A DNA stretch of 64,000 nucleotides from Sarcomyxa edulis (GCA_009761415.1 QUOL01000008.1:992001-1056000); one strand, 5' to 3'; shown: positions 48,201-61,952, counted from the first letter of the stretch. The notes: generated by a model not told the origin, from the letters alone. Program-made: numbers and translations.

Positions 48201-48289
48201 TTCTAAAGGAAGAACAAGAGTGCCTTGTTGTTCTTCCATTTCCGTTCCTATTGTCAACCAACCACTCTTGCTCTTTACTCTCATCTTCC
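45285..48289. other. Gene-poor stretch upstream of the MAP kinase gene
   Basis: About 3.0 kb without a gene I can support. The longest frame, 205 codons at 47770-47153 (-), begins at GTG, and its first internal ATG leaves about 150 codons of unrecognised sequence. A 127-codon + frame overlaps it (46942-47325). A 76-codon - frame from 48066 starts MAIAWMDPSVG and has one hydrophobic stretch. These may be pieces of a spliced, fast-evolving gene on the - strand at about 47.1-48.1 kb, but the joins are not convincing. Confidence 0.4.
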
Positions 48290-49854
<1,565 letters not shown>

Positions 49855-50160
49855 ATATGTAAAACCAATTGGATATACTCAAAAACCAAGAAATGCCACT
49901 GTTTTTGATACGTATGTCCTACTCGCTTTTCTCTGTCGGTAGGGCATATACTCACCATCTTGATGTTTACTAGCCACGATACATGACAATATTTATATAT
50001 TTCTGCTCATCCGGCGACGACATGAAATGCTCTGTTTTCCTTGTTTTTTCTTCCCACTCTGGTTCTTCCTTTCCGTTCGTTTGTTAGCCTCGCTCACCAC
50101 ATCCCACACCCTCTCATCTACTTGCAATACATACAGTTGAAAAAAATCACATCTCGTTCT
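49855..50160. other. Intergenic
   Basis: About 300 bases between the MAP kinase stop and the end of the probable small gene on the - strand. Two 3' regions; nothing else seen. Confidence 0.45.
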
Positions 50161-50694
50161 TCAAGCTGTCTCGTCGGTTTTACCGATTTTGGGGCCTGAG
50201 GCACGAGTGGCCTTGCGAGGACCTCCTCGGTGGGTCTGATCCTGATCATCTTCTTCCAAGGACATCTCTATCTCTTCGCTGGTATCTTCGCCACAGTATG
50301 CTGTATATCCTTCTCATCTCTCTGTTATTTTCCTCCGTTTCCACCTGGTCGCTCGTATCCGATAATGACATATGTATTCTAGTTACGCTTAAGAAATAGT
50401 TCGACTTCACGTTGTTCATTGCTCAGGATTTGGCCGAGGCCCACGACGAGGGAGAGGAATGATAGAATTTTTCCGACATGGCTAAATCTGAGAAAGAAAG
50501 AAAAAAGTAATTGCAAAGAAATAAAAAAAAGGCAAGGGAAAGCAAAAGATGAAGAATGAGGAATATCGACAACAACAAGAAGAAAGGACAAAAATGCAAT
50601 GCATATACACCGAATTCCAATGCGAAAACATCAATGAAAAGAAAGACCGTAGTAGAAAGCGTAAGAGATGCCTGACAGTGACATGGAGACGAAG
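50161..50694 (-). CDS. Probable small membrane-associated protein, two 3' exons resolved
   Basis: Two coding exons stand out on the - strand. The first (50487-50387), after a long pyrimidine tract and CTCAG, reads FSHVGKILSFLSLVVGLGQI then LSNEQREVELFLK, a hydrophobic segment followed by a charged helix. It ends at GTAACT. The second (about 50303 to 50161) reads YCGEDTSEEIEMSLEEDDQD, then THRGGPRKATRASGPKIGKT, DETA and a TGA stop. Phases agree if the acceptor is at the CAG before CATACTG or at the ATGAG eight codons earlier. The first exon is not fixed. A candidate is the ATG at 50694 (MSL...) with a donor directly after ATGTCACT. I do not recognise the family. Confidence 0.4.
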
Positions 50695-50977
50695 AAGGAA
50701 GTAAGAAATGAAATGAACGATAAAAAGTGTATAGAGTGTATACGTAGCCACAGGTTTTTTTGAAAATCCTCTTCCTCCCTCTCCCCGCTGTTGTCCTTGT
50801 CAACACACCCTCCACCCACCGTCGCGGCTTGACACGCGTCATCCCACAGAAAACGCGTAAACTGCAGCGAGTAACCCCCAATGCTGGTCACTCTCGTTCA
50901 TCCATCCCATCCCATCCCATCCATCTACCTGCCACACCCAAAAATACATACTCAATCCCAGTCTCCAGTCGCAATGC
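50695..50977. other. Intergenic with (CATCC)n microsatellite
   Basis: Spacer between the small gene and the G3BP-like gene, both on the - strand. A CATCC repeat lies at about 50899-50923. Confidence 0.45.
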
Positions 50978-52969
50978 CTACTTGGCAGCTGCGCCGCCCC
51001 TGGCACCCCTCCCAGCCCCTCGTCCTCTCCCAGCTCCACCAAACCCACCCCGCGCTTCTCCATTCACGGGAGCGCCACCACGAGGACGACTTGGAGGTCG
51101 GTCGCCGCGTTCTCTTCTCGTTTCAACCACGATGCGGATGGGACCTGAGGAGTCATCAATAAATCAATCAATAAATGACACGAAACGAAACGATATAACT
51201 AAATCAAAGTAGATCAGATGCAGATACACACCTTCAGCTTCACCAACATCAATCCGAACACCTCCCTCACCGCCCATGTTCACGGGAAGACTAGCAATGA
51301 TCGCCTTCCGTGCGCTCTCAACAGTCGTAAACTCCATGAACGCACAGGCTTTGTTGCGGACGATCTCAAGGTCTTTGATCGCTCCAAAGCGTTGAGTCAG
51401 CGTAGACGTAAGTACTGGCGATGTGATCGGTTCAGTAACACCCTTGAAAAGTTTTATGGAAGATCAATACAAATGTTTTCGGATGAGAAAGATAGAACAA
51501 GAACAAACCTTGACGAAACAAGCAGCGGTAGTGACAGTCTGAGCAGCGACCAAAGCAGGATGTTCACCACCCTGACCACCCTGTCTACCTTGAGCACCAC
51601 CACGAGGAGGTGTAGCCGTCCCCTGCCCACGGGGAGGTCCAGCAGAAGCCGAAGCAGACGCAGACCCAGGAGCCGGTCCACCACGAGGAGCAGGAGCCGA
51701 ATGAGGATGAGTCTGAGGATGTGCGGCAACAGGAACCTCGGTGGTTCCCCGACTCTCCTGAGCAACAGCACTACCCCATTTCTTGGAATTAGCAGCAGCG
51801 AGATTCGCCCATGTTTTGGGAGGGGCGGGTTGGGCTGGACGTGGAGCGGCAGTGGGTGGGACTATTGGCGGTGCGGGAGCGGGTGATGCGGCGGGTGGTG
51901 GTGTTGGGGCGCTTACGACAGGCGCTGGAGTGGATGGCTTTGGTGGTTCGATCACTTCGGGCTCGGGGACGGCGTGGACGCCGTTTACCTGAGGAGGATT
52001 GGGAGCAGAAGCGGGGGCTGGGGTGGGTGGTGGGGCAGCCTCAACGACGGGTGCGGGTGTTTCGACGCGCGGCTCGGGGACGGGGGCAGGCTCTGGGGCA
52101 GGTGTAGGCTCTGGAGAAGGAGATGGTGCTGCAGAGCGTTCATAGGTGTCTGTCGTGGGTGCTGTGGGTTCGTCGACTGTAGCCTGTTCCTGTACCTGTT
52201 CCGCCTCGACGGGTGCGGGCTGTTCAGGTTCATTGGAAGCATGACCGAAAGCTTCGCGTTCACCGTCGCCGTCTTCGCTCTCCCCTTCGACGCTCTCCTC
52301 CTTCAGGAATCTGAAGATATCATTGAGGACGAAATATCCGTTCGGTTGTTCGGCGAGGAAAAATGTTTGAACAAATTTTCTCCAGGTCGAGCCGGCGTTG
52401 GACATTTCTCCTATGACTGGTTACGGGAAGCTGATGAGATTTCTGGAATTATGATAGAGTAAACACGGACTTACCCTGAATGATGATACCACCGTTGGCT
52501 GATGATTGGGCATCGACGGAATGGATGAAGACCTTGCAATCTTGGAATCCGATGGAGGTGATTTTGTTGTGTATTTCCTACGAGATTTTGTCAATATTAC
52601 TGTATGACATTGAAGACGAGAAAGAAGCAAGGAGTAGGAGTAACGCCGCGCGTCGCTGTATAGGTTGGAGGCTTGCGTGGCACTCGACCGAGCAACCTCC
52701 AACGCTATTACGCGAAAAGTGATATCTCGCCGACGCTCTGAGGTTGGAATACGAAGTATACACACCAATTGACCGTAACAAGGCTTGCCTTCCTCGCCCT
52801 CTGTTCCATGGATGAAAGTGGAAGTTTTTGTGTAGAAACAGTGAAGACGATCGGGTTGTTTGTTAACAAAAGTGTAATATTGAGGAACGAACTGCCAGCC
52901 GACTTCAGAAGGGACTACATTGTGGTGCATTGGTGCGGAATTTGACTGGGAAGAGTTGGAGGATGTCAT
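50978..52969 (-). CDS. G3BP/Nxt3-like protein (NTF2 domain, RRM, RGG tail)
   Basis: An RNA-binding protein of the G3BP/Bre5/Nxt3 family, known as stress-granule scaffold and Ubp3 deubiquitinase cofactor. The start at 52969 (MTSSNSSQSN) leads to the NTF2-like domain: VGWQFVPQYYTFVNKQPDRL, CFYTKTSTFIHGTEGE, KITSIGFQDCKVFIHSVDAQ, WRKFVQTFFLAEQPNGYFVL and NDIFRF. A long Pro/Ala/Glu-rich linker follows (about 51500-52290). The RRM comes after an in-phase intron: VTEPITSPVLTSTLTQRFGA, VRNKACAFMEFTTVESARKA. The last exon carries PIRIVVETRRERG and RGG/RG repeats ending GARGGAAAK with the stop at 50978. Domain order matches G3BP. Confidence 0.92.
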
Positions 52970-54974
52970 GAGTAAGCTAAAAGGACGCGATGTGAGCAGA
53001 TGGGCTATATAATGAATTAGTTTTTTTTTGATACTGACGAGGATTAGGAGGATGACCAGTGAAGATAAGAGTATGAGAGAGAGATGTAGCAGAGAATACA
53101 GCGACAAGCCACGGAAAAATGGGCCAACGAAAAGAGAAGATGAATGTCAGAGCGAGATGACGAGTCCGCAAAAATCTTTTGTTGACTCCTGGCCAAACAT
53201 CCGCCGCCTCGTAAAACCGTGATTTCGACTATACTCCAACTACTTACACTCGGGACTCTATTTCGATGCCTCAAGCTACTACGTTCTTAGTGGTACCACC
53301 CTTTCTGAAAGGTCAATGTTCTTAGCGCGATAGCACCTTGGCTAGCCCGGGTCAATACTGGATGATTCGAAGGCGTTCGTGGCGATCAAGGTCAATAGCT
53401 AGCGCCACGACGGACGAGGCCGATATACTCGAGGAAACATACAGCAGAGGCTCCTCGCCTCATACATCGATCACGGTAGTGACGGACCAAGACTGCTACC
53501 AGTGTGTATCTTGGGACGTCGCCATTCACAACTTTCGGATTGTCGCGACAAGCCATAGCAAATCTGCATGAGCCCTACTTTCAAGAGAAATTTATTGCCG
53601 TTCACGAGCCCGAACCCTTGCATTTATATCTGCTAGAACTCACTCGTGACGACCCGAAGATCTTATGCTCAACCATCTCTGCCTGCACTAAACATCCTCG
53701 ATACCCGCCCGATTACACTTCAACGGCTTACGATCAGGCGCTATTATAACCAGGATCACTGATCTTAGCCAACAGCTCAAAATTTGGAGCGTCTCTGCTT
53801 ATTGTTCTCTTGCAGCTGATGACACGGTGATCACACCCATCACAGCGCTTGCCCTGGGACACCGAAGGAAGACTTCTCGGGTATAGCATCTTACACTCCA
53901 TGGACCATACCTCCATTTCGCCCAAGCCATCCAGATGAAGAACCTTAAACTCACCGCCCTCTGACTCACCCGTCGACCTCTAGGCACTGGCGACCGCCCG
54001 CGGTGAGTACCGCTACAAATTTTCTCTCAAAAGATTCAAACTAACAGCGTGTTAGATACACGAAGTCGTAATCGGCTATGCGTTGTTTGATACTATGTTT
54101 GTTGGACCAGTGTTCGACGATCTGAGCCAGAAAAAAACCTGCCCTTTATCTAATACATTTTTTCTTCTCAGTTGTTCTGCATCTGGTGCATTGACATGTT
54201 AACTATTCAAATAAAAAGGCCGGCCTCCTTATCTGTTACAGAAACATCCTCACAACGTTCCCGGCGAAGGGATGGCCTCGTACTGCATTCACCTCTTCTC
54301 GCCTCAAAGCAGCAAACCGTATACAGCGAAACCAACTTCACAGAGTATCAGCCATGTTCGCTGGACTTGCTGGGGGAGCTGCCGCACATGCAGTGACAGG
54401 CCACTATGGAGGCTTTGTCAACAATCTTTCCCAACACAAGTCTTGTTCGTTACATATTTTTTCACCCTCTGTGGACAGCTGAGTGCAGAAGCATCGACAC
54501 ATGTCGAAGCGTCGACCGACGACTACTAAAGTCTACTATCGAGATATACCCAACTTGATGAGTTCTTGGTTCTTGGATGTTTCGAGTTCGTCTCGAGTCT
54601 CTCTCTTGAGTATCAAGAGCAGATATTTCTCCGGAGCAGTGGTCCGTGACTGGAGTCGAAGTAATTAACTGCATGTTGATAGTATCCCCGCATTATAGCC
54701 AGGACCGCCCTAGATTTGATTCTGAATTATCTTGCTCTTCTGCTACATGGATGTCTTGTCCTCTCACTGTGAGATAGGTCTATACAACCAACGGAATGGT
54801 CTGTTCCAACGACTGGCGTAATTGTGCTGTAATGGGTCTTCTAGCTCCTGACCAACTCCTGACTCGCTCGCAAACTCCGCAACCTCAAGGCATTCATATT
54901 TTGCCCCAACTTCAACTTCCCCTCACTCGTTTATCTCTCTCTTTCTTCCCAAATCTCATTTTCGAGGAGCCTCA
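52970..54974. other. Gene-poor stretch
   Basis: About 2 kb with no supported gene. Fragments such as the + frame at 53504-53749 (without a usable ATG at its first codon) and a glycine/alanine-rich 29-codon piece from 54353 (MFAGLAGGAAAHAVTGHYGG...) are too short or broken to call. It includes the upstream region of the G3BP-like gene and of the unknown gene at 54975. Confidence 0.4.
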
Positions 54975-55676
54975 ATGTTATTCCAACCTCACTCGTCTCC
55001 CCACTCGTCTCCGACCTCAAAATCACCACGGGCATCTCCTCCAGCTTCACCGAAGAAACCGCTTAGCATCTCCAATGTTGCGAACATCTTCATACAGATG
55101 CGACATGCACATAATCGAGCCAAGGCGAATCACATAGAGTCAAGCTCGGAAGGTCCACATACACATCTCATCTTGACCGGCGAAGGCGCAACTTGCGAAA
55201 GGTGTGTTTCTAACCTCGGTCAAACAACCTTAGTGGCCTCACGAATCGGTACAGGAAAGTGCCGATCGCTCGGGAGGACATCTTCATATGCACTGGAGGA
55301 GTAGATGTGTCTATGTTGTTGAGAGCCTCTAGGGCTAGCTTGATGGAGACCGCAGAACTGGCAGGGGCTAATGCGTTGGTCGACGAAGAGTACGTCCCCT
55401 TCCTCCCCCCCTGTTTAGACAGTTCGACTGACATCTTTCTCTTAAGATGGACTTGTACGGTATGTGGCCCGAAACACCGTGCTAATGGGACCTTCCGAGT
55501 ACACGTAGGTTCGGACTCCCCGTTCTATTCATACAACTCAATACCCTGCCTAACTTTAGATACGCTACTCTGCCTCTGCAACACGGTCTGAGAGACGTGA
55601 CCCTCATAAACCCGTTGCTTTGGACCAAGTCAAAAACATACCCGGGCTCATGACCATCATCAAACGTACAGAGTAA
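54975..55676 (+). CDS. Unknown protein with CxxC motif, 178 residues
   Basis: Four exons fit exactly in phase: 54975-55201, 55255-55389, 55447-55504 and 55560-55676. The N terminus is Ser/Pro-rich (MLFQPHSSPHSSPTSKSPRA). Then come ISNVANIFIQMRHAHNRAKA, LILTGEGATCER, FICTGGVDVSMLLRASRASL, METAELAGANALVDEEWTC, TVCGPKHRANGTFRVHIRYS and a C terminus VKNIPGLMTIIKRTE. The dense middle and the CTVC pair suggest a folded and possibly metal-binding domain. I do not recognise a named family, and no membrane helix or signal peptide is seen. The exact exon phasing makes the gene itself convincing. Confidence 0.75.
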
Positions 55677-56236
55677 CAAAATCTCCAAGGACAATTCGAA
55701 CGCCTTTCTCCCGTCCTTAAGAAAACCAAGCATATTCTGCTTCCTTGTTTTCATAACGACGCACCATTCATTTCTTGTACAACGAAGTAGAACGAAATCC
55801 TGTCATCACATTTCCCTTCCTTACTTGTACTATACATTCGTTTGTTCCCATATCAAACGCCTTCCTGTACATCGCATCGCATCCTATCCCGTCTTGTTTT
55901 GCATCCACACTTAATTATATGTTACCCCTCTCCCCTAAATTAATCTTTCCAAACCACGGACCTTCCTCATTGCAGGCCACAATCCTTATAGTCACCTCCC
56001 CATCCCAATCCCGAGTCTTATATGTATACATACATGCCTCCGAATCAACTAAAGTAGTAGCATCCGTCTCATTGCGACAACCTCTACTAGTACTACAGCT
56101 ACAGCCGAGATGCACAACAACAATTGAACGGTATTCGTTCATAAGTAACTAAATAACAGGATAAGAACACGTAGCAAGCCTGATGCCAACCCATCGTTCA
56201 TCTACACACGCATGGCAAGCTGTACTAGCTCAGAAA
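55677..56236. other. Intergenic between convergent genes
   Basis: About 560 AT-leaning bases between the unknown gene and the end of the Het-C gene. No gene seen. Confidence 0.5.
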
Positions 56237-59200
56237 TTACCATCCAGGTGGACGAGGTCCACCATACGGAGGCCCATTGGGTGGGGGATATCCTTCGCCA
56301 GGAGCACCAGGGAACTGCGGAGGCGGACCGTGCCCATGGTGCCCGTTATGCCCGTGGTGACTGTAGGGATCAGCACCGGGAAAACCTGAACCGGGCGGAC
56401 CTCCTGGGAAGCCACCAGGAGGAGGCCCAGGAGGCGGACCATAAGAACTATATCCACCCGCGTCGGGGAACGAAGGCATCGAGGAGTCCGGGCCTCCCGG
56501 GAACGACGGTGCAGACGATGGATAGGATGGTGAGTATGACGGCGCGTAACTGGATTGCTGCGACGTTGAACCTGGGAATGAAGGTGGTGGTCCAGAAGGA
56601 GGTGCATAGGACGATCCTCCGCCGCTCCCAGGGAACGATGGAGCATTATGTCCTGACTCGTTGTAGTACGACGCTGATTGCCCAGACGAGGATGGAGGTG
56701 CATAACTTCCATGATCGTGATGACCATGCGCCGCTCCTGGGTACCCAGCAGCGACACTAGGATCAGGCAGTCCCGCTTCTCTCTTCATCCCAAGGCCGCT
56801 CCCACCACCACTGAAAGAGTTGTAAATGGATTGAGCCTGTGCGACGCCAGGAATCTGCGCCGCATATCCTTGCAAGTTGTGTTGTACCTGCACTCCTTCG
56901 TTGTACGCAAACGTGCCCTGTGCAGCAGGCTTTCCACCTTCACCTCCAAGGCGAGTGTTCTCGTGATTGCGGACAGCGTTTTTGGAGAGACGGCGGAGAA
57001 CGTTGTCTCTGTTCGCACCGAGTTGTTGGACCCAGGTGTTCATGAACTGCATCATCTCACGCTGGATTTTGGAGTTGCTGTCGTGGAAATCTGGATGGAA
57101 GCTGTAGAAGTATGCCATTATTTGGTGGAAAAATAAGCACTTCCGAAGAATAAGATACATACAGGCATTTCAAGACGTCATCGGCGACGCCCCGCGCGTT
57201 GATGGACGCGTCATCCCAGGCTTTGATGACAAGATTTACAGTATGGATCTGTCATAGAATGAATGAAGTAAGTGATAGCAGACAATGGTGCGAGCTTCGA
57301 GGACAGAGGAAAATGGAGCATACAAGGATGATTCTAGCAAGCTTTCCGGCGGGTTCATTGAGTATAAGATTCTACAAAAGCTCCATTAGTTGAGTTGAAG
57401 AAAGGCGGAGATTATCATTGACATACAAAGTGGTCCTTGCTCAAGAACGAGTGAGTCGGGTCCGATGCTCTGGGATCATTGAACACCTGTGATAGATCGA
57501 CCGAGTTAAGCTGGCGAGCAGTCTTGAGAGAGGGTCCCCACATACCTCGTATTGATCATGTGTATCAATAACTTCACTCGAAGCGCTCTGGAGGCCAGTA
57601 GTCGCCGTCTTCATGATGGGTTTCAAGAAAGGCTAAATACAAGTAATTAGCAGGACAATTTGAATGACCGTCGAGAATTATCGAAAGAAAAGAACGTACC
57701 TCAAGTGTGGTGAATACAAACACTTGGATAGATTCCATCAGCTTCTCGATCATAGGGCCAAGACCAGGGATTTTCTCTGCCAACGAGTGGCATCAGTAAC
57801 TGGCACAGTGCATCGACCCACACAAAACAAGCAGCCTCACCAATGGTCTTCGAAATCTTCTTGACAACTGTACAAGCAAAAGATCAAACAATCGCATCAC
57901 CCAAGATCCTCAAACGAGACTCACCAGAATCCCTAAAACTCAATACCTGCCACAAAACAGCATGCAGCTCCTGAGGACTCATATCTTCTGGCCTCTTACC
58001 ACCCTGAGCCGGCCCCGCCCTGATCCTCTCAATCCCGTCCATCTCCCTCGACATCTCCGACCCGCTGCCACCTGGAATTTTGAACAAAAGATCACGGAGC
58101 GTGTCTGCTGGACTGCTAGAACCAGGCCCGGAACGAGAGGTTTGGGAGTTGGAGATGGAACGTGCTTTTTCTAGTTCCTTATTCAGATCGGAGACGGATG
58201 CTTCACTCTGTGAGAAAGAGCCGAGTCGAGATAAGCAACCGAAAGTTAGTTGAGATTCGCGAAAGTAAAGAGCTTACGATATGATCGGTGGCCTCTTTGA
58301 TTCAGAAATGAGTATTGAGATGAACGCGAGTATGTATGGGCAGTTCTCACCTCCTAGTAACGAATGAATAAAATCGCTTGATCCGAATGTACCTGCATCC
58401 AAGAGAATAAGATAAATCAATCAGTCCGATTGACTGCAAAATGCTCACCAGTGACGATAGGAGCGACCCATTTCCCATTAGGTGCCTGGATACGCACTTG
58501 GTCACCCACATGCACGAAGACATCTGTATGTCCTAGAGAAACCAACGACAACTCGCAAAAGTTGGAATGAGCTGCAAAGTCCTCGAGAGTGTGTAACTGA
58601 ACCAAATGGTCAATGTGACGTTACAAGGAAGGGGTAAAGGATTTCAGACACATACAGCAGTCCCCAATAAGCGATACGCCTCGTATTCATCTTGTTTCCG
58701 TCCTTGAGATCGGTGTTGACGCCCGAGTTGTATGCACTGTTCTAGGAGGCGCCGAACGAGAGCTTTCGAGGTGTCCCAGTTGCCCGTCTCTGTTTGCATA
58801 TGTCCCTAATGAGATAAAGGGGGGAGGTTATAGAACGAATTGGCTTACCGTTCGCGATATAATTTTTCATACCCGTATGCGGATCTATTTCAAGTTCTCT
58901 CGGCTATTTGGATTCCACGTTAGACTGACTACAGCCAAGATACAGCAAGCGTCACATACATCAACTGGTCCTCTTAGCTTGGGATGGTATCTTCGGGCGT
59001 CTTCACCCTCTCCATAGCCTTTCGGGTTGTCGATGTGCTCAATCTGATTATAACGCCACCTCGTTAGCTCAAGAATTCAACAGTAAAAGAGATTCTTCAT
59101 CCGAAAGCGTACGACGAAGAGTTCGCTGTGGATAGTTATCGTAAGACTAGGAAAAACTCACAGGCAGATAGACGCCGAGTCGTTCCTCCGTGACTTCGAA

Positions 59201-60015
59201 TTCATTTGTGGCATATCCGTGGGCCTGTTTCATTCCGTACAGTTAGCGACAAACTGTACGGCACTTCCAAGAAGGACAAAGAGCAAGAGCCAATACTGTG
59301 CGAAGGGGACACACTCACCAGGAATCCAAGCGCCATGCATAGATTGATAATGGTCTAAACGAATCAGCTGTCGTATACACTCATCACCGGGAGGTCAGAC
59401 GTACTTGAGGTTGCAGTTTCTTCAGACTCGCGATGTCCATAGCCTATATATACATATAAATAGCGTAAGTTCACCGATCGAGAGAGAACGAATTTGGAAT
59501 GAGGTATGGTTCCCCGATCTCATAGATTGAAATTCGATCAAAGCATAGGACATAGCACACACCTGACTGTAGTCGCGCAACCAATTTCTAACATAGACAT
59601 ATAGTTAAACTTCAGAGTCGTAGTCAAATGGACGGGTGTTACGTACCCAAAATAGACCCTCTTGACATCCAGTCCACCAAACTTCGGGCCTTTGGAACCG
59701 AGCATGCTGGATAGTGCAAAACCACCTCCCACACGTTTGAGGAGGTCTGTTAATGCATCTTCCTGTGTGAGACCGTAGGCGTTCGGCGGGGAAGAATAGG
59801 AAAGTAACGAGAGTACGCACGATGTCTCCATGTCGAAACGCTTTGCCCTCCATGTACGCAAACCTATAGCACCATGAGTATAGATTGGGAGCTGACAACG
59901 CAGCTGCTACGCACCCAGGAATGTTCCCAGCTCCAAAGGCATATACGCCATTCCCGGAGAGACAAACTGCGAATATGAAGACGAAGAGGAAGAGAAGTGT
60001 TATATTGCTCGGCAT
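56237..60015 (-). CDS. HET-C: Het-C family protein (heterokaryon incompatibility C)
   Basis: A many-exon gene for a protein with the fungal Het-C domain. The start at 60015 gives a signal peptide, MPSNITLLFLFVFIFAVCLS, then GVYAFGAGNIPG. The domain then reads FAYMEGKAFRHGDI, DLLKRVGGGFALSSMLGSKG, PKFGGLDVKRVYFGNWLRDY, PRELEIDPHTGMKNYIAN, TLEDFAAHSNFCELSLVSLG, VFVHVGDQVRIQAPNGKWVA, GLGPMIEKLMESIQVFVFTT, FHPDFHDSNSKIQREMMQFM and NTWVQQLGANRD. The C-terminal 200 residues are Gly/Pro/Ser/Tyr-rich (GPPPGGFPGGPPG), as in Neurospora het-c, with the stop at 56237. In Neurospora allelic differences in het-c trigger incompatibility cell death. In basidiomycetes the role is not established and the gene is usually present as a conserved single copy. 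Confidence 0.92.
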
Positions 60016-60159
60016 TAGAGGCGAAAAGTAGGGGGGATTTTGGGGTACTTTTGATGCCCACAGTTGCTGGTTTATATGCAGCGCTCGTACGTGTATGTCC
60101 ACAGCGATAAGAGTGGAGACAGAGTCAGATAGAGGCAGTGTTGAAAGTGTATTCCAGTA

Positions 60160-61720
60160 CTTGAAGTGCACGTGAGAAAGTGTTTGCGGTCATCGTCCTT
60201 GGTCTCAAATAGCCACCGGCATCTGAACGGCACTGCAGAGTTGCTGCAGAGCGTCGACTTCACTCACCTACTTAGATTCCTAGAAATTCTTCCATCGGAC
60301 AACCCCCTCTGGATATCGATATCGAAACGCGATTTCCAAAGCAATGTCGAACCTGAAAAAATCAGTGACATCGTGGCCCACCGCTATCTCATCTAGAATC
60401 CAAGATACAAGATCGGAGTCCAAGCCACTCTCGATAAACTCGTCCGAGATCACAAAGGTCGCTGTACTCGTACGTCTACTCTGACGAATACATCCTTCCT
60501 CCGAAGGCAGGTCGTTCCTACGTACCTCACTTGGTAGAAGAACGGATCTGCAGTGGGTCGAGAAACGCCGCTTTAGGTCTCAAGCAGCTATGGACTCATG
60601 TCGCCTTTGGCTCTAATTCTATCAGACCGAGTCAGGCCGGTATTGACTGCACTGATAACTCCTTCTCTCGTGCTATATCTCTGCCTCTAGACGTAAAATT
60701 GGATCCTGATGAGCTCAGTGGGTACGGCATCATTGTCGACAAGTTCCTTCTCCATCACATTGAAACATTGCCGGAGCATCAAGCTCCACGTCCCACATCC
60801 ATCGCTCCAGGCATTTCTCCGACAATGCACAGGTCACTCGTCATCCTGGAATCGCTGGACGTATCTAGTTCCCATTTCGAGCTCGAGTCTCCTGCCGTCT
60901 CATCACAGTCTGCACCAATTCTGCGTCGTCTCATCCTGCACAGCGTATATGCAATGCAACCTGTGAATATGCGAGCTATGGAGGTCTCAATTCCTTGACA
61001 CCAATTAATCTATCTGCATTTCTCATTCTCCGGTCCCGTGTTGGCCCAAGCTCTTGACATTCTCCAGAAATGCGTCAACCTCGTAGATCTTACCTTCGGT
61101 TAGAAATCTTCCAACGAGCTCAACGCTACAAGAAAAGTGGTACTCCTTCATCTGCGCACATTGATTCTCGATGATCACTGTGATTACATGATGGGCCATC
61201 TCGTAGTCCCAGCCCTGCGAGACTGGGATCCTTCAACAGCACCGCCGAGCACGCATTGGTTTCTATGGCTTAACGCTCCGCATTCGTTCTCCAAAGTTTT
61301 GCTCTCCTTGGCGTTGACTCGTATCGTCTATACAAGCTCGAAAGGCTTCTCCATCAACCCCTCACCTTTTCTACCTCTACTATATGGACACGAGGGCTGC
61401 GTTCAAAAATCATCGGCGCCATAACATGCTACAATATCGTACCGCAATCACAAATTCTCCATATGGAATATCCTGAGGCAGATAGAGATAATGGATGGTT
61501 AATAAACCCTCGCTCTCGACGACCACGCCGTCGCGATGTTGACTCCCATTCCCGGCTCTTGGATCCTTCGCCTTCAATTCCACGATCGTTCTTGAAAGAT
61601 CTCGAATTTGTCCCTCTTGATATGAAGGTACTTACCATCCTCAATGTATGTATGAGGGAGCTTCCAGGACAGAAACTTCCGCCCTCGTAGCTGCGTCAAA
61701 CTCCGATATCGACGAAGTAT
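60160..61720 (+). pseudogene. Decayed F-box/LRR-like gene
   Basis: Pieces of one protein appear in order but in different frames. They are WVEKRRFRSQAAMDSCRLW, then (60531-60998) SRAISLPLDVKLDPDELSGY, LVILESLDVSSSHFELESPA and SAPILRRLILHSVYAMQPVN. Next comes LHFSFSGPVLAQALDILQKC then VNLVDLTFG (stop), then (61137 on) LLHLRTLILDDHCDYMMGHL and VVPALRDWDPS, then WLNAPHSFSKVLLSLALTR, and a last block to about 61690. The repeated leucine-rich pattern matches the C-terminal part of agaricomycete F-box proteins. Stops at about 60998 and 61100 and frame changes not explained by introns mark it as broken. An F-box itself was not seen. Confidence 0.5.
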
Positions 61721-61952
61721 CTCTCCAATCATTTCAATGGTCTTGCTTGCCCCATTCAACTTCTCTGAATTCGTTCATAAAGCCTGCGATGTGATGCATC
61801 GCTGTCAAACATACGTACGTCGTTTTTGGGGCTATTACAAGTTATAGAATTTAGCGAGGCATACAAGAACACAACCTATAAAAATGCCATAAATATCAAG
61901 CAAGAAAACATTCATTCATATATACACGTCGTAAGCGTCATGCCTTGACCCT
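61721..61952. other. Intergenic
   Basis: About 230 bases between the F-box-like pseudogene and the 3' end of the small membrane protein gene. AT-rich; nothing seen. Confidence 0.4.

Noticed and set aside
51454..52462. Arg- and Leu-rich alternative frames across the Pro/Ala-rich linker
   Set aside because: The coherent frame is the G3BP-like linker; the others arise from its low-complexity composition.
56212..56760. Overlapping 182- and 175-codon frames on both strands
   Set aside because: They are shadows of the Gly/Pro-rich C terminus of the Het-C gene.
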